Source: Salimicrobium album
GTDB taxonomy: Bacteria > Bacillota > Bacilli > Bacillales > Halobacillaceae
Length of the DNA: 64,000 bases
Reading direction: 5' to 3'
Assembly (NCBI RefSeq): GCF_900107115.1
Contig: NZ_FNOS01000001.1
Coordinates: forward strand, 186,001 to 250,000
The position numbers and the translations under genes were made by a program. Shown here piece after piece: positions 32,614 to 42,035 of this stretch (position 1 is the first letter of the stretch; every line of letters starts with the position of its first letter). Under the pieces are notes generated by a model that ran no database searches, was not told the origin of the DNA, and worked only from the letters and a program-made list of their open reading frames with translations.

Positions 32614-33813
32614 ATGCAAGCTTCAGGTATTATCGTGGAATACAACCCGTTCCATCTCGGCCATGACTTTCATGTAACACAGGCGAGGAAACAAACCGGC
32701 GCTGACTGTATCATCGCTGTCATGAGCGGACCTTTTCTACAGCGTGGAGAGCCGGCTATAATGGATAAATGGGAAAGAGCGAGATCCGCCCTTCTGCAGT
32801 CCGTGGATCTAGTGGTTGAACTGCCTCATTTGTTTGCGGTTCAGCACGGGGACTATTTCAGCAAAGGGGCTGTTGAGACTCTGGACAGGTTGAACGTCTC
32901 TTCCATCTGTTTCGGCAGTGAAGAGGGAAACATTGCTCCTTTCGTCAACTCCCACAGTAAATGGAAAGACAACCAGGGGAAATTTGACGAACATTTAACC
33001 TCTTTTCTGGATAAGGGGATGTCCTATCCGGAAGCATCACGCCTGGCTTACCGGGCTATCGGCGTCGATGAACTTGATTTATCGCAGCCGAACAACATTC
33101 TCGGTTACAGCTACGTAAAAGCAATAAAGCAATTTGCTCCTCATATAAAACCGGAGACGATTACGCGTATTGAGAGTGAATATCACGATGAAATAATCAA
33201 AGGGAAAATCTCCAGCGCTACAAGCATTCGCAGAGAGATACATACAAAGGGAGAAATCACGGAAGGAGTAAAACAGGCTCTTCCGGATTCTACAGTACAA
33301 TCCCTCCATAATTACATAAAAGATAAAGGGAAGTTTCATCAGTTCGAAGACTATTTCCCTCTCATTCAACATCTGCTGTGGACATCCTCCCCCGAAGAAT
33401 TAAGGCAGATCCACGGAATCGAAGAAGGACTGGAACACCGTCTGTTATCAAACATCAACAGAAGCAGTTCGTTCCAGGAAATGATGGAGTCCGTCAAAAC
33501 GAAGAGATACACCTGGACGAGACTGCAGCGCATATTCGTTCATTTAATAACGAATACAAGAAAAAAAGACAGCTATCTTCTGAACGAATCTGTACCATAC
33601 GTCCGAATACTCGGTATGAATAAACGGGGGAGACAATACCTTTCCGAACAGAAAAAATATATAGAAGTTCCATTAGTGACTCAGCTTAAACAAATCGATC
33701 ATCCGCTCTTCGACATTGATCTGAAAGCTCAAAGGACCTACCTTTACCCTCTTTCGGGAAATCAAAGAGTAGAAAGTTACCACCGGGAAAAACTCCCCCC
33801 TTTATTCGTTTAA
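32614..33813 (+). CDS. tmcAL: tRNA(Met) cytidine acetate ligase
   Basis: Forms N4-acetylcytidine at the wobble base of elongator tRNA-Met from acetate and ATP (YlbM of B. subtilis). The 399-residue protein opens with the nucleotidyltransferase-like ASGIIVEYNPFHLGHDFH, containing the HxGH motif, then MSGPFLQRGEPAIMDKWERA and SATSIRREI, with a C-terminal HIGH-independent tRNA-binding region. AAAGGA precedes the ATG by about 7 bases. It is divergent from ylbN and convergent with ylbL. Confidence 0.94.
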   Translation: MQASGIIVEYNPFHLGHDFHVTQARKQTGADCIIAVMSGPFLQRGEPAIMDKWERARSALLQSVDLVVELPHLFAVQHGDYFSKGAVETLDRLNVSSICFGSEEGNIAPFVNSHSKWKDNQGKFDEHLTSFLDKGMSYPEASRLAYRAIGVDELDLSQPNNILGYSYVKAIKQFAPHIKPETITRIESEYHDEIIKGKISSATSIRREIHTKGEITEGVKQALPDSTVQSLHNYIKDKGKFHQFEDYFPLIQHLLWTSSPEELRQIHGIEEGLEHRLLSNINRSSSFQEMMESVKTKRYTWTRLQRIFVHLITNTRKKDSYLLNESVPYVRILGMNKRGRQYLSEQKKYIEVPLVTQLKQIDHPLFDIDLKAQRTYLYPLSGNQRVESYHREKLPPLFV

Positions 33814-33849
33814 ACTCCGAATATCTTAGCTTAAACATATTCGATAAAA

Positions 33850-33899
33850 CACCGGCTCTCCCGGATTCCCGTAATGAAGGAAATCCGGAAGGGCCGGTG
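33850..33899. terminator. Two-part hairpin between convergent tmcAL and ylbL
   Basis: Outer arms CACCGGC/GCCGGTG and inner arms CCGGATT/AATCCGG with small asymmetric loops. Flanked by A/T-rich bases but no long T run on either strand; probably a bidirectional terminator. Confidence 0.65.
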
Positions 33900-33933
33900 A
33901 AAACTGAACAGGCTTTTAAACGAAGTAAAGCTT

Positions 33934-34950
33934 TTATTTATTCTTCTTCAAATAGTCAACCGCTTCCTGGAACGTATCCACCGGAACGATCTCCATATCT
34001 GTACCGATGTCCTCGGCAGTCTGTGCGGCTATTTTATAGTTGGAATCCTCCGCTCCTTCTTCATTAGGTGCAAAGAAAACAGAAGCCCCTTCTTCATCAG
34101 CTGCAACTACCTTTTTGTCGATACCACCGATCTTCCCGACTTCACCATCATAATTTATTTCTCCTGTACCGGCTATTTCTTTGCCGGATGTTAAATCATA
34201 TTCCGTCAACTGGTCGTAAATCTCAAGTGAAAACATCAGTCCGGCGCTTGGTCCGCCAATTTCTCCGCTTTCGACACTTACTTCCGGATCCACCTCTACA
34301 GATCGGTCGGTTACAAGGGATATACCTATCCCCACTTTCTCTTCATTGTCAGGAAAAGGAGCCAGTTCGACTTCCCTTGTCAGCGTCCCTTTCTCTCTCT
34401 CGATGAGAAGGGAGACGCTTTCCCCGGCTTTTTTGTTTTCCACGTAGTTAATAAGGTCGCTGGACTCTTTTACTTCCTGACCGTCAACTTCCACTATACG
34501 ATCACCGGACTGCAGACGATCTGCGGCTGGCATACCTTTTACCAGCTGCATCACGTAAACACCGTCATACTGGATATCGATCTGCTTTCCGGCAGCTTCG
34601 TATGCCACCACCTGGGCTGCTTCCTGGGAGGTTTCCATCATCTGCAGCTGCGCGTGGAAGTATTCCTGTTCGGATACACCCTCCGGCCTGACTTCATCAA
34701 GCGGCATCAACTCATAATAGGGTCTGAATTGAGCAAGCAGCCACTGAACTGCAGTCGCCTGACCTCCACGGATTGTAACGAGATGCATATCGCCTTCACT
34801 TGCGTATCCTCCATCCACTTCTATAACCGGATCAAGAGCCTCGGCGGTACCGGGCTTGTAAACATAGTATGGTAACTGATAAGAAAATAACACAGCAGTT
34901 ATCAGTGCAGTAATAACAATAGCTATAATCGTTTTTCTGTTCGGACTCAT
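33934..34950 (-). CDS. ylbL: Membrane-anchored PDZ/Lon-type serine protease (YlbL/SepM type)
   Basis: 338-residue protease with one N-terminal membrane segment (about 8-25), an extracellular PDZ domain (about 125-190) and a C-terminal Lon-like proteolytic domain. The expected Ser-Lys dyad is S235 in EIGGPSAGLMF and K280 in VGKIGGIDKK. B. subtilis YlbL works with CtpA in clearing the division inhibitor YneA after DNA damage, which is a reasonable role here. AAGGAG lies 7 bases before the ATG. It is followed by coaD as in B. subtilis, but without ylbJ and ylbK between them. Confidence 0.92.
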   Translation of the reverse strand: MSPNRKTIIAIVITALITAVLFSYQLPYYVYKPGTAEALDPVIEVDGGYASEGDMHLVTIRGGQATAVQWLLAQFRPYYELMPLDEVRPEGVSEQEYFHAQLQMMETSQEAAQVVAYEAAGKQIDIQYDGVYVMQLVKGMPAADRLQSGDRIVEVDGQEVKESSDLINYVENKKAGESVSLLIEREKGTLTREVELAPFPDNEEKVGIGISLVTDRSVEVDPEVSVESGEIGGPSAGLMFSLEIYDQLTEYDLTSGKEIAGTGEINYDGEVGKIGGIDKKVVAADEEGASVFFAPNEEGAEDSNYKIAAQTAEDIGTDMEIVPVDTFQEAVDYLKKNK

Positions 34951-35065
34951 ACCCTTACTCCTTCCTTACCTGTACAGAACGTCTGAAGCAGGTCTGCTTT
35001 ACTGAAACACAAATATATTTTACATCCCGTCGTTTAGGAAGTACAGCAATCCCTGTCACGTAAAT

Positions 35066-35109
35066 AAAAATACGTGAACCCTTATTTTTCACACTCCGGG
35101 TTCACGTAT
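35066..35109 (-). terminator. Rho-independent terminator after coaD
   Basis: Minus strand perfect 12-bp stem ATACGTGAACCC/GGGTTCACGTAT with a 16-base loop and a T-rich tail, about 40 bases after the coaD stop. Confidence 0.88.
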
Positions 35110-35151
35110 ACATACTTTTTGATCAACTTTCCTGTCAGGACAGGTGGACGC

Positions 35152-36193
<1,042 letters not shown>

Positions 36194-36407
36194 GCTGATC
36201 ACCTCCTGTTACAAGGTTTTTCTTAATGCTACCATAAAACGTCCTGCAGAAAAATCATCATTCACCGGAACCATGTATTTTTATTTATCGATGCTCCACT
36301 CGGTCGTCATTAGTGAAAGGGCTGACCACTGTTTTATATAAACGGTTTATTACAAAGAGCTGGCGTGCTAGAGTAATAATGATGCAGGGAAGAAAGGAGA
36401 AATACTT

Positions 36408-36791
36408 ATGAGACAGAAATTCATTGAACTGGGGGAAGGTTACACGGATATCTATGAACTTGTTGAACTGGGGAAACGTATGCCCGCCCGTGTTGAAGCC
36501 GCCCTTGCTTTTCACAGCGAAATTGACGGAAAACCGAAAACGTCTCTCGCCTTAATAATGAAGCCGGCCGAAAAGTTTCAGCCCATATATATATGCAGGG
36601 AAGGAATACCAAATCCTCATGAGATTCCGAACACCAGGTTCGATCTGTTCAAAGAAATGACGGACGAAATCGGAGTGGAAATTCAGGAATATACGCTAAA
36701 ACCATCTACGATGTTTCCTGAAACTGATTTATACTATCAGTATCTGATAGGAATATTAAGAAGTAACAAGGCCCTGGCAAGGCTTACGTGA
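36408..36791 (+). CDS. Conserved hypothetical protein (possibly DUF7147 family)
   Basis: 127-residue soluble protein beginning MRQKFIELGEGYTDIYEL, with AFHSEIDGKPKTSLALIMKPAEKFQPIYICREGIPNP in the middle. Similar bacillary proteins have been labelled DUF7147 or, misleadingly, methylthioribose kinase; it is far too short for a kinase and has no nucleotide-binding motif. AAAGGAG precedes the ATG. It is on the plus strand, divergent from rsmD, inside a block otherwise read on the minus strand. Function unknown. Confidence 0.75.
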   Translation: MRQKFIELGEGYTDIYELVELGKRMPARVEAALAFHSEIDGKPKTSLALIMKPAEKFQPIYICREGIPNPHEIPNTRFDLFKEMTDEIGVEIQEYTLKPSTMFPETDLYYQYLIGILRSNKALARLT

Positions 36792-36807
36792 TCGTTCAAA
36801 ACTAAAT

Positions 36808-36842
36808 AACCCCGACCAGGTCATTTGTGCCCGGTCAGGGTT
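36808..36842. terminator. Probable bidirectional terminator
   Basis: AACCCCGACC and GGTCAGGGTT arms with one mismatch and a GC-rich inner part, flanked by AT-rich sequence, between the convergent 127-residue gene and ylbG. Confidence 0.65.
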
Positions 36843-36871
36843 AATATATCTATAAGAATGCGTGATCGTAA

Positions 36872-37147
36872 CTATATACCGAACTTATAGTCATATTCTT
36901 TAGCTTTATCGGGCTTGGCGTTTTCAAAATCCGTTTCTACCTGCGGTTTCCAGGAAGGTTCCACGCGGAGTACATAAGATAATTTATTCAGTGTCTCCAT
37001 CTTTTCCTCAAGTTCTTCCCGGTTCACGTAAATAACCGCATATTTCCGTTTTTTGGAAGCGTGAATCAAATGCCCGTATTTCTTCAGGTGACGAACATTT
37101 TTCATCTGCTGAAAATAAACGATAATCCCCTGTCTTTTAACTCTCAT
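36872..37147 (-). CDS. ylbG: YlbG family protein (DUF2129)
   Basis: 91-residue cytoplasmic protein with the conserved N-terminus RQGIIVYFQQMKNVRHLKKYG and HASKKRKYAVIYVN. It is next to ylbF across 16 bases and is probably transcribed with it, as in B. subtilis. The family has no assigned biochemical function. Confidence 0.9.
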   Translation of the reverse strand: MRVKRQGIIVYFQQMKNVRHLKKYGHLIHASKKRKYAVIYVNREELEEKMETLNKLSYVLRVEPSWKPQVETDFENAKPDKAKEYDYKFGI

Positions 37148-37163
37148 GTTTCACACATCCTTC

Positions 37164-37598
37164 TTAAGAACAGCCACAGCCGCCGCCACTGCCGCATGAA
37201 CAGCCGGTGTCTGTGAACACCATCCCGTTCCGTGGGACTTTAATCTGTTCACTTACGCTGAAAGCCACGTCCTGGCTGATATCATCGAGCAGCTTCTGAA
37301 GTTCACGTTCAGCACGCTTGTAGCGGGCGACGCTCGGGTGCATATCCATTTCTCTTTTCACACTTCGGATACTTTTCATAATTTTACTGTAATCGGGATG
37401 ATATCTTCCGAAACGCTGCACTTCTTCATATTGATCTTTCATTTTATTAAAATTACGTATGAGAGTCTGAGCTTCTTCATCTTTGGCAAGGTCGGATTTC
37501 GCCTCATAGAACTCTTCCATAACGTCTGATTTCATTATTATCTGGCCTATCTCTTCCGATCTATCCAACAAGTCTACAATTTCCATAGTAGCTAGCAT
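37164..37598 (-). CDS. ylbF: YlbF family regulator RicF
   Basis: Subunit of the RicA-RicF-RicT (YmcA-YlbF-YaaT) complex, which in B. subtilis modulates RNase Y-dependent mRNA maturation and biofilm, competence and sporulation phosphorelay functions. The 144-residue protein is helical (NFNKMKDQYEEVQRFGRYHPDY) and ends in a cysteine-rich tail with C133, C135, C141 and C143; the complex carries [4Fe-4S] clusters and this tail supplies ligands. The start MLATME matches B. subtilis MYATME. Its retention here alongside lost sporulation genes favours the RNA-processing role. Confidence 0.92.
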   Translation of the reverse strand: MLATMEIVDLLDRSEEIGQIIMKSDVMEEFYEAKSDLAKDEEAQTLIRNFNKMKDQYEEVQRFGRYHPDYSKIMKSIRSVKREMDMHPSVARYKRAERELQKLLDDISQDVAFSVSEQIKVPRNGMVFTDTGCSCGSGGGCGCS

Positions 37599-37717
37599 AA
37601 AAGGGATTCACCTCCTCCTTTATCATATCAGACTAATACACATAAGAAAATCGTTCTTGAGAAATTCCCCTTTCGCGTGAAAAAGACTAAAATTAACGAT
37701 AAACCCTTCCGGTTTAA

Positions 37718-37746
37718 TTGCAACTTTCTTCTTTTCATAATAAAAT
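37718..37746 (+). promoter_or_regulatory. SigA-type promoter of the YugN-like gene
   Basis: TTGCAA (37718-37723), 17-base spacer, TAAAAT (37741-37746), about 35 bases before the start codon. Confidence 0.6.
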
Positions 37747-37781
37747 GTTAACTATACATAATTTGTTGTGAGGTGGAGAGT

Positions 37782-38153
37782 ATGAAATTAGAAAACACTG
37801 GTATCGAAGATTTAGTACTCGACGTGAAGACGTTGACACGTATCATGGAATCAAACGGGTTTATGCTCGGCGGATCCTGGGACTATGAAAGGGTTACATA
37901 CGATCATAAAATCGAATCCCCTGAAACGAACATCACTTATTACGTAAGAATCCAGGGGTATGCTCTCAGTGGAGACGTAGATAAAGGAAATGCCGTTATG
38001 AAACTTATGACTCCGCTGCTCGGAAAGCATTATTATCCTCATGGAGTCGAGTATGGTGAGGAAGAAGGATTCTCCAAAGATTTAATCGATAAGTCTCATT
38101 ATTTGATAAGCAAAGTACAGGCTCCGGCAAAAGCGAACCAGACAGACGAGTAA
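37782..38153 (+). CDS. YugN-like family protein
   Basis: 123-residue cytoplasmic protein starting MKLENTGIEDLVLDVKTL, with GGSWDYERVTYDHKIE, which is the conserved core of YugN-like proteins of bacilli. Function unknown. The ATG at 37782 follows GAGGTGG by 5 bases; the frame opens three codons earlier at a GTG inside the ribosome binding site. It stands alone between a promoter and a terminator, divergent from ylbF. In B. subtilis yugN is elsewhere. Confidence 0.82.
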   Translation: MKLENTGIEDLVLDVKTLTRIMESNGFMLGGSWDYERVTYDHKIESPETNITYYVRIQGYALSGDVDKGNAVMKLMTPLLGKHYYPHGVEYGEEEGFSKDLIDKSHYLISKVQAPAKANQTDE

Positions 38154-38161
38154 TGGATTGG

Positions 38162-38197
38162 GAGTCGCGCATCGTGAATGATGGGCGACTCTTTTTT
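38162..38197 (+). terminator. Rho-independent terminator after the YugN-like gene
   Basis: GAGTCGC/GCGACTC stem with an inner CATC/GATG pairing and six T residues (38192-38197). Confidence 0.88.
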
Positions 38198-38235
38198 CGA
38201 ACGATTTCTTAAGGGAAAGGAGACACGGCCCCGCG

Positions 38236-39294
38236 TTGTTTAAACAAATAACTAAACGTCAATGGACATTGATCTTTCTTACAATTATCGGGCTCGCAGC
38301 AGCTTATTTCATACTGCCTGTAGCAGTTCCCCTCATAATCGCCTTCATCACCGCCCTATTTCTGAACCCGTCGGTACGCTGGTTTCAGTATAGGTTCCAT
38401 ATAGGCCGGCAATTTGCCGTGTCTATCGTATTTCTCTTGTTTCTTTTACTTCTAGGGCTCGTAGGTACATTCGCCGTAACAAGAGCTGTAGCTCAAATCA
38501 TACATCTGATTGATAACGCCCCTCTTTATATTTCCCAGCTGAACCAGGTAGTCATCGATTTAAAAGATAATATGAACAACCTTACAGAAATGCTGCCTAA
38601 GGAGTTCATTGACGAGACTTCCGATCGTATCGAAGAGAGTTTGGAAAGGTCCACCGAAAGACTTACCGATACATTAAACATAGAAAATGTAACTGCACTG
38701 GCAGCTAAAATACCTAATCTGATAGTAAGTCTGCTCGTGTACCTGATCGCTCTCTTTCTGTTTATGCTGGAACTGCCAAGGCTGAAAACGAAAATGCATT
38801 CCTACTTGACCGAAGAAACTTCCGAAAAGGTTCAGTTCATGAATGCACGTCTCAGCTATGTCGTATTCGGTTTTCTGAAAGCACAGTTCCAGGTCAGTAT
38901 CATTATATTTGTAGTTACGCTGGTGGCACTTCTCTTCATTTCACCCGAAGTCGCTATTCTTATGGCTCTGATCACCTGGGCAGTAGATTTCATTCCGATT
39001 ATCGGTTCCATCGCCATTATAGGCCCCTGGTCCGTTTACATGTACGCTACCGGAGATGTTGCGACCGGAACTCAACTTATGGTGCTAGCTATCGTCCTGC
39101 TGGCCATACGACGTACGGTCGAACCCAAAGTCATGGGAACACAGATTGGCCTGTCCCCGCTCGCTACTCTTGTAGCAATGTATATAGGTCTGAAACTGAT
39201 AGGGGTACTTGGATTTTTCGTAGGTCCTCTCGTCATCATAGCCTTCAATTCCGCTAAAGAAGCCGGGCTGATCAAGTTGAATGTAAGACTTTAA
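38236..39294 (+). CDS. AI-2E transporter family permease (UPF0118/YtvI-like)
   Basis: 352-residue membrane protein with about eight hydrophobic segments and the large polar domain (residues about 90-150) after the third segment typical of the PerM/AI-2E exporter family. Conserved late pieces are AVDFIPIIGSIAIIGPW and EPKVMGTQIGLSPLATLVAMYIGLKL. The likely start is TTG at 38236, with AAAGGAG 13 bases upstream, a long spacing, so the start is uncertain. Members export AI-2, ions or unknown solutes; some bacillary YtvI proteins are sporulation-linked, but nothing here decides. Confidence 0.85.
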   Translation: MFKQITKRQWTLIFLTIIGLAAAYFILPVAVPLIIAFITALFLNPSVRWFQYRFHIGRQFAVSIVFLLFLLLLGLVGTFAVTRAVAQIIHLIDNAPLYISQLNQVVIDLKDNMNNLTEMLPKEFIDETSDRIEESLERSTERLTDTLNIENVTALAAKIPNLIVSLLVYLIALFLFMLELPRLKTKMHSYLTEETSEKVQFMNARLSYVVFGFLKAQFQVSIIIFVVTLVALLFISPEVAILMALITWAVDFIPIIGSIAIIGPWSVYMYATGDVATGTQLMVLAIVLLAIRRTVEPKVMGTQIGLSPLATLVAMYIGLKLIGVLGFFVGPLVIIAFNSAKEAGLIKLNVRL

Positions 39295-39371
39295 TATACC
39301 GGTTTCTCACATTAATCTTCACTCGTGAGGAATTTCAGTAAAATGACGTAAATAAATATAATATTCCTCAT

Positions 39372-39416
39372 AAAAAGCGGTCTGCTTGGGGCTTTCCCCC
39401 GTACAGACCGCTTTTT
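39372..39416. terminator. Bidirectional terminator
   Basis: Perfect 13-bp stem AAAAAGCGGTCTG/CAGACCGCTTTTT with a GC-rich loop that can pair further (GGGG/CCCC), between the convergent permease and DUF420 genes. T runs occur on both strands. Confidence 0.92.
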
Positions 39417-39451
39417 GTAATTTTTCCTGAATTTTCTATTTACGCTACCGA

Positions 39452-39907
39452 TCATGTACCCAGAATCGCTTTAATGACGCTGGTCGTGTCTCCCCCGTCA
39501 TATATAATATATAGCAGAAGATAGACGGCCACTCCGGTTATCGCAGTAAAAAACCATATGATACTGGTGACCGGTCCGATCTTGCGATGCTTTTTAATAT
39601 TCCGTTTAAGCGCAAGGATGATCGTGATAATACCGAACACCGCTCCGGTTGTCGCAAGCGTTATATGGAAAATCAGAAATACCGTATAATAAATCTTGTA
39701 TTCCTCAGGTCCTCCAAAGCTTGTATTTCCGACGAAGACGGTCCGGCTTACGTAAATTATGAAAAATATCAGAGCGCTGAGTGCAGCTGCAAGCATAACT
39801 TTCTTATGAGCTGATCTTTTATCATTAGCTATGAGAATCCAGCCGATCCCCACCAGAACAGCACTTAGTACAATAAAAGTTGTACTAATTGTCGGCAATA
39901 AGGGCAT
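39452..39907 (-). CDS. DUF420 family membrane protein (YozB type)
   Basis: 151-residue membrane protein with four or five hydrophobic segments and conserved histidines, one at the end of a helix (LIFHITLATTGAVFG) and one in NIKKHRKIGPV. DUF420 genes commonly sit beside cytochrome oxidase assembly genes, so a role in caa3 oxidase assembly is a reasonable inference. It starts 2 bases after the ctaG stop and ends in the shared terminator. Confidence 0.85.
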   Translation of the reverse strand: MPLLPTISTTFIVLSAVLVGIGWILIANDKRSAHKKVMLAAALSALIFFIIYVSRTVFVGNTSFGGPEEYKIYYTVFLIFHITLATTGAVFGIITIILALKRNIKKHRKIGPVTSIIWFFTAITGVAVYLLLYIIYDGGDTTSVIKAILGT

Positions 39908-39909
39908 TG

Positions 39910-40827
39910 TTATCTCTCCTGTACATATTCATTTTGTTCCATCGTTACTTCCGGTATAGGATCGATTATATTTCGTTCCTTGTTGAACCATGAGAAAAAG
40001 ATGTGCCCGATGATAGCCGCAAAAATAACTTCCTGCATTATTTTCATGATGATCCCGCCAAGCTGCTGATCCTGCAGCAGAGGCATGGACGTAAAGAATT
40101 CCGGCCCGTTCAGTGAACCTGCCAGCCCTTCAAGAACTCCGGTAGGTACACATAGACTGAGAGCGTCCATCCAGGCACCGGACTGCGTATATGTCGCATA
40201 CAGCGGAGCATCAGAGAAAATAATCAGAGCACATGCAGGGGTCAGTAAAACACCACTTCCGAAAATGATGCCTATCTTCAGTAAAGGTCCGAGTCTGTCT
40301 ACTCCTTCCGTAGGAGGGAAGACGGATACCCACATACAAAAAGCGAAGAAAAGGATAGTGGTGGAAAAACCGGCGTGGACGATTTCGTTCGATTTGGCGA
40401 AATCAAAAACTGCAGGCACGTGGTACATGGAAAAGAAACCGCTAAACAGTAATAGTGACAACAACGGTTTTGTAATGAACTTCAGAAACGGCCGTATTAC
40501 CGGACGGTCAAAAATTCTTCTCCAAACCTCACCCGGCACTCCATTAATGATCAGAAAAGGAAACACGAGATAGTACAGAGCCATCTGGGTCATATGAGCG
40601 GCAAACATGATGTGCGCCATTAGATCTATGGGAGACCCTTTAACTATGTAAAGGAGCACTAAACCTGAGAAAAACGTGATCTGTTGGAAACCAGTCGCTT
40701 TCTCCTTATCATTACGCCGGCCCGGCCCTGTCAGATAAAAGTATACCAAAGCAAGTACGGCAACGAAAATCATATAGAAAGGGCTCCACAATGCCCGGAA
40801 TCCGAATATTTGTAATTCTAACCACAT
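39910..40827 (-). CDS. ctaG: Cytochrome c oxidase assembly factor CtaG
   Basis: Membrane protein required for maturation of the caa3 oxidase in B. subtilis, with a likely role in copper delivery to subunit I. The 305 residues form about seven membrane segments; conserved residues include HIMFAAHMTQMALYYLVFPFLI and the histidine in FSMYHVPAVFDF. It is last but one in the cta block and has its own promoter behind the ctaF terminator. Its leader holds a perfect AT-rich inverted repeat. Confidence 0.92.
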   Translation of the reverse strand: MWLELQIFGFRALWSPFYMIFVAVLALVYFYLTGPGRRNDKEKATGFQQITFFSGLVLLYIVKGSPIDLMAHIMFAAHMTQMALYYLVFPFLIINGVPGEVWRRIFDRPVIRPFLKFITKPLLSLLLFSGFFSMYHVPAVFDFAKSNEIVHAGFSTTILFFAFCMWVSVFPPTEGVDRLGPLLKIGIIFGSGVLLTPACALIIFSDAPLYATYTQSGAWMDALSLCVPTGVLEGLAGSLNGPEFFTSMPLLQDQQLGGIIMKIMQEVIFAAIIGHIFFSWFNKERNIIDPIPEVTMEQNEYVQER

Positions 40828-40839
40828 CTATCTCACCCC

Positions 40840-40868
40840 TTAAAATAACTTGCTACCTGTTATTTTAA
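40840..40868. repeat. Perfect 10-bp inverted repeat in the ctaG leader
   Basis: TTAAAATAAC and GTTATTTTAA (40840-40849 and 40859-40868) around 9 bases, just upstream of the ctaG ribosome binding site and downstream of its promoter. It could be an operator or an mRNA stem-loop. Confidence 0.6.
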
Positions 40869-40892
40869 ATCACAACGTTCGAAAATAATAGA

Positions 40893-40922
40893 TATATACC
40901 CTATTGTTTTCTAAAATGTCAA
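40893..40922 (-). promoter_or_regulatory. SigA-type promoter of ctaG
   Basis: Minus strand perfect TTGACA (40922-40917), 18-base spacer, TATATA (40898-40893). The remaining bases up to 41048 show no ORF. Confidence 0.65.
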
Positions 40923-41050
40923 ATTTGCTTAGTTGAAGTTCTTTCTCTGCACATCTTTCAATTCCTTTCTTCTCCCCAAATATTATGTCAGTCTTCTCAG
41001 GAATTTAGCTGAAGGAAAAACGGATGTGGAATTTATATACTTTTACACGA

Positions 41051-41078
41051 AAAAACCGGAGGAGAGCCCCCGGTTTTT
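41051..41078 (-). terminator. Rho-independent terminator after ctaF
   Basis: Minus strand AAAACCGG plus G-rich stem, 4-base loop, CCGGTTTT and a T run, directly after the ctaF stop. It ends the ctaB-C-D-E-F transcript ahead of ctaG. Confidence 0.85.
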
Positions 41079-41081
41079 GTT

Positions 41082-41408
41082 TTACCACCAAATGATTGTA
41101 GTAAAAGTAATAATAGTTGCAAGTGCAATTGTCATTCCGCCGAACATGATGATGGTCGGCATGAAATGCCCTTTGTTCTTCATATGCATAAAATAGAACA
41201 ACTGGAATGCTACCTGAACTCCAGCTAGTAAAAGAAGTGTCGGTTTTATGAAATAAGAACTGATGTCCAGGATTACCATACTAAAAGCAATAAGGGTAAA
41301 CAGGATCATGAGCGCAAAAGTAATGACCTGCTGCACCATTTCTTCTTTGTTCTCATCTTTCCGTACATTCAATTTGTGCCTTGATACGTTCTCCGTACGT
41401 TCCGACAT
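41082..41408 (-). CDS. ctaF: Cytochrome c oxidase subunit IV (CtaF)
   Basis: Small accessory subunit of the caa3 oxidase. The 108-residue protein has a basic N-terminus and three membrane segments (VITFALMILFTLIAFSMVIL, TLLLLAGVQVAFQLFYFMHM, TIIMFGGMTIALATIITFT). It starts 3 bases after ctaE ends and closes the oxidase operon. Confidence 0.92.
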   Translation of the reverse strand: MSERTENVSRHKLNVRKDENKEEMVQQVITFALMILFTLIAFSMVILDISSYFIKPTLLLLAGVQVAFQLFYFMHMKNKGHFMPTIIMFGGMTIALATIITFTTIIWW

Positions 41409-41411
41409 CGC

Positions 41412-42035
41412 TTACCCCACCTTTCCTAGTAGGTATACTACGGTGAAAATGAAGACCCACACTACGTCAATGAAGTGCCAGTAAAGACTGGATATATAGA
41501 ATTTAGGTGCGTTATACAAATTCAAACCGCGTTTCTGGTTCCGGATCATCAATGAAGTTATCCAGAAAAGACCAAATAGAACGTGTCCTCCGTGGAAACC
41601 GACCAATGTATAAAACCCGGATCCGAAGGCAGAAGAACGGAACGTGAATCCGTATTCGTGGATATAGTGGTAAAATTCATAAATTTCGCATCCAAGAAAA
41701 CCAAGTCCCAGAAGTACTGTAACTCCCAACCAGAGCTGCATTTTTTTGAAATTGTGGTTCTTCATATGGTACATAGCATACACGCTGGTCAAAGAACTTG
41801 TCAGCAGCAGCATAGTCATTATGAAAACAAGCTCTAGCCCAAACAGGTTTTCGGGAGTGTTGTCGCCGGATGTAGATCCGGACAGAGCCAGATATGTTCC
41901 GAAGAGAGAGGCGAAAAGTACCGTCTCTCCTCCGAGGAACATCCAGAAACCGACAAATTTATTTTTTCCTTCAAGGGTGGCTTTTTCCGGATCATGGGGC
42001 ATATGTTTTGGATTTAAAACGTCGTCATGACTCAT
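41412..42035 (-). CDS. ctaE: Cytochrome c oxidase subunit III
   Basis: Core membrane subunit of the caa3 oxidase. The 207 residues form five membrane segments, as in bacillary CtaE, with FVGFWMFLGGETVLFASLFGTYLAL and GFHGGHVLFGLFWI, and the final LYWHFIDVVWVFIFTVVYL. Its ATG overlaps the ctaD TGA by 4 bases. Confidence 0.96.
   Translation of the reverse strand: MSHDDVLNPKHMPHDPEKATLEGKNKFVGFWMFLGGETVLFASLFGTYLALSGSTSGDNTPENLFGLELVFIMTMLLLTSSLTSVYAMYHMKNHNFKKMQLWLGVTVLLGLGFLGCEIYEFYHYIHEYGFTFRSSAFGSGFYTLVGFHGGHVLFGLFWITSLMIRNQKRGLNLYNAPKFYISSLYWHFIDVVWVFIFTVVYLLGKVG

Noticed and set aside
33850-33899. Possible small RNA or repeat element
   Set aside because: A paired hairpin between convergent genes is most simply a bidirectional terminator; no promoter is seen.
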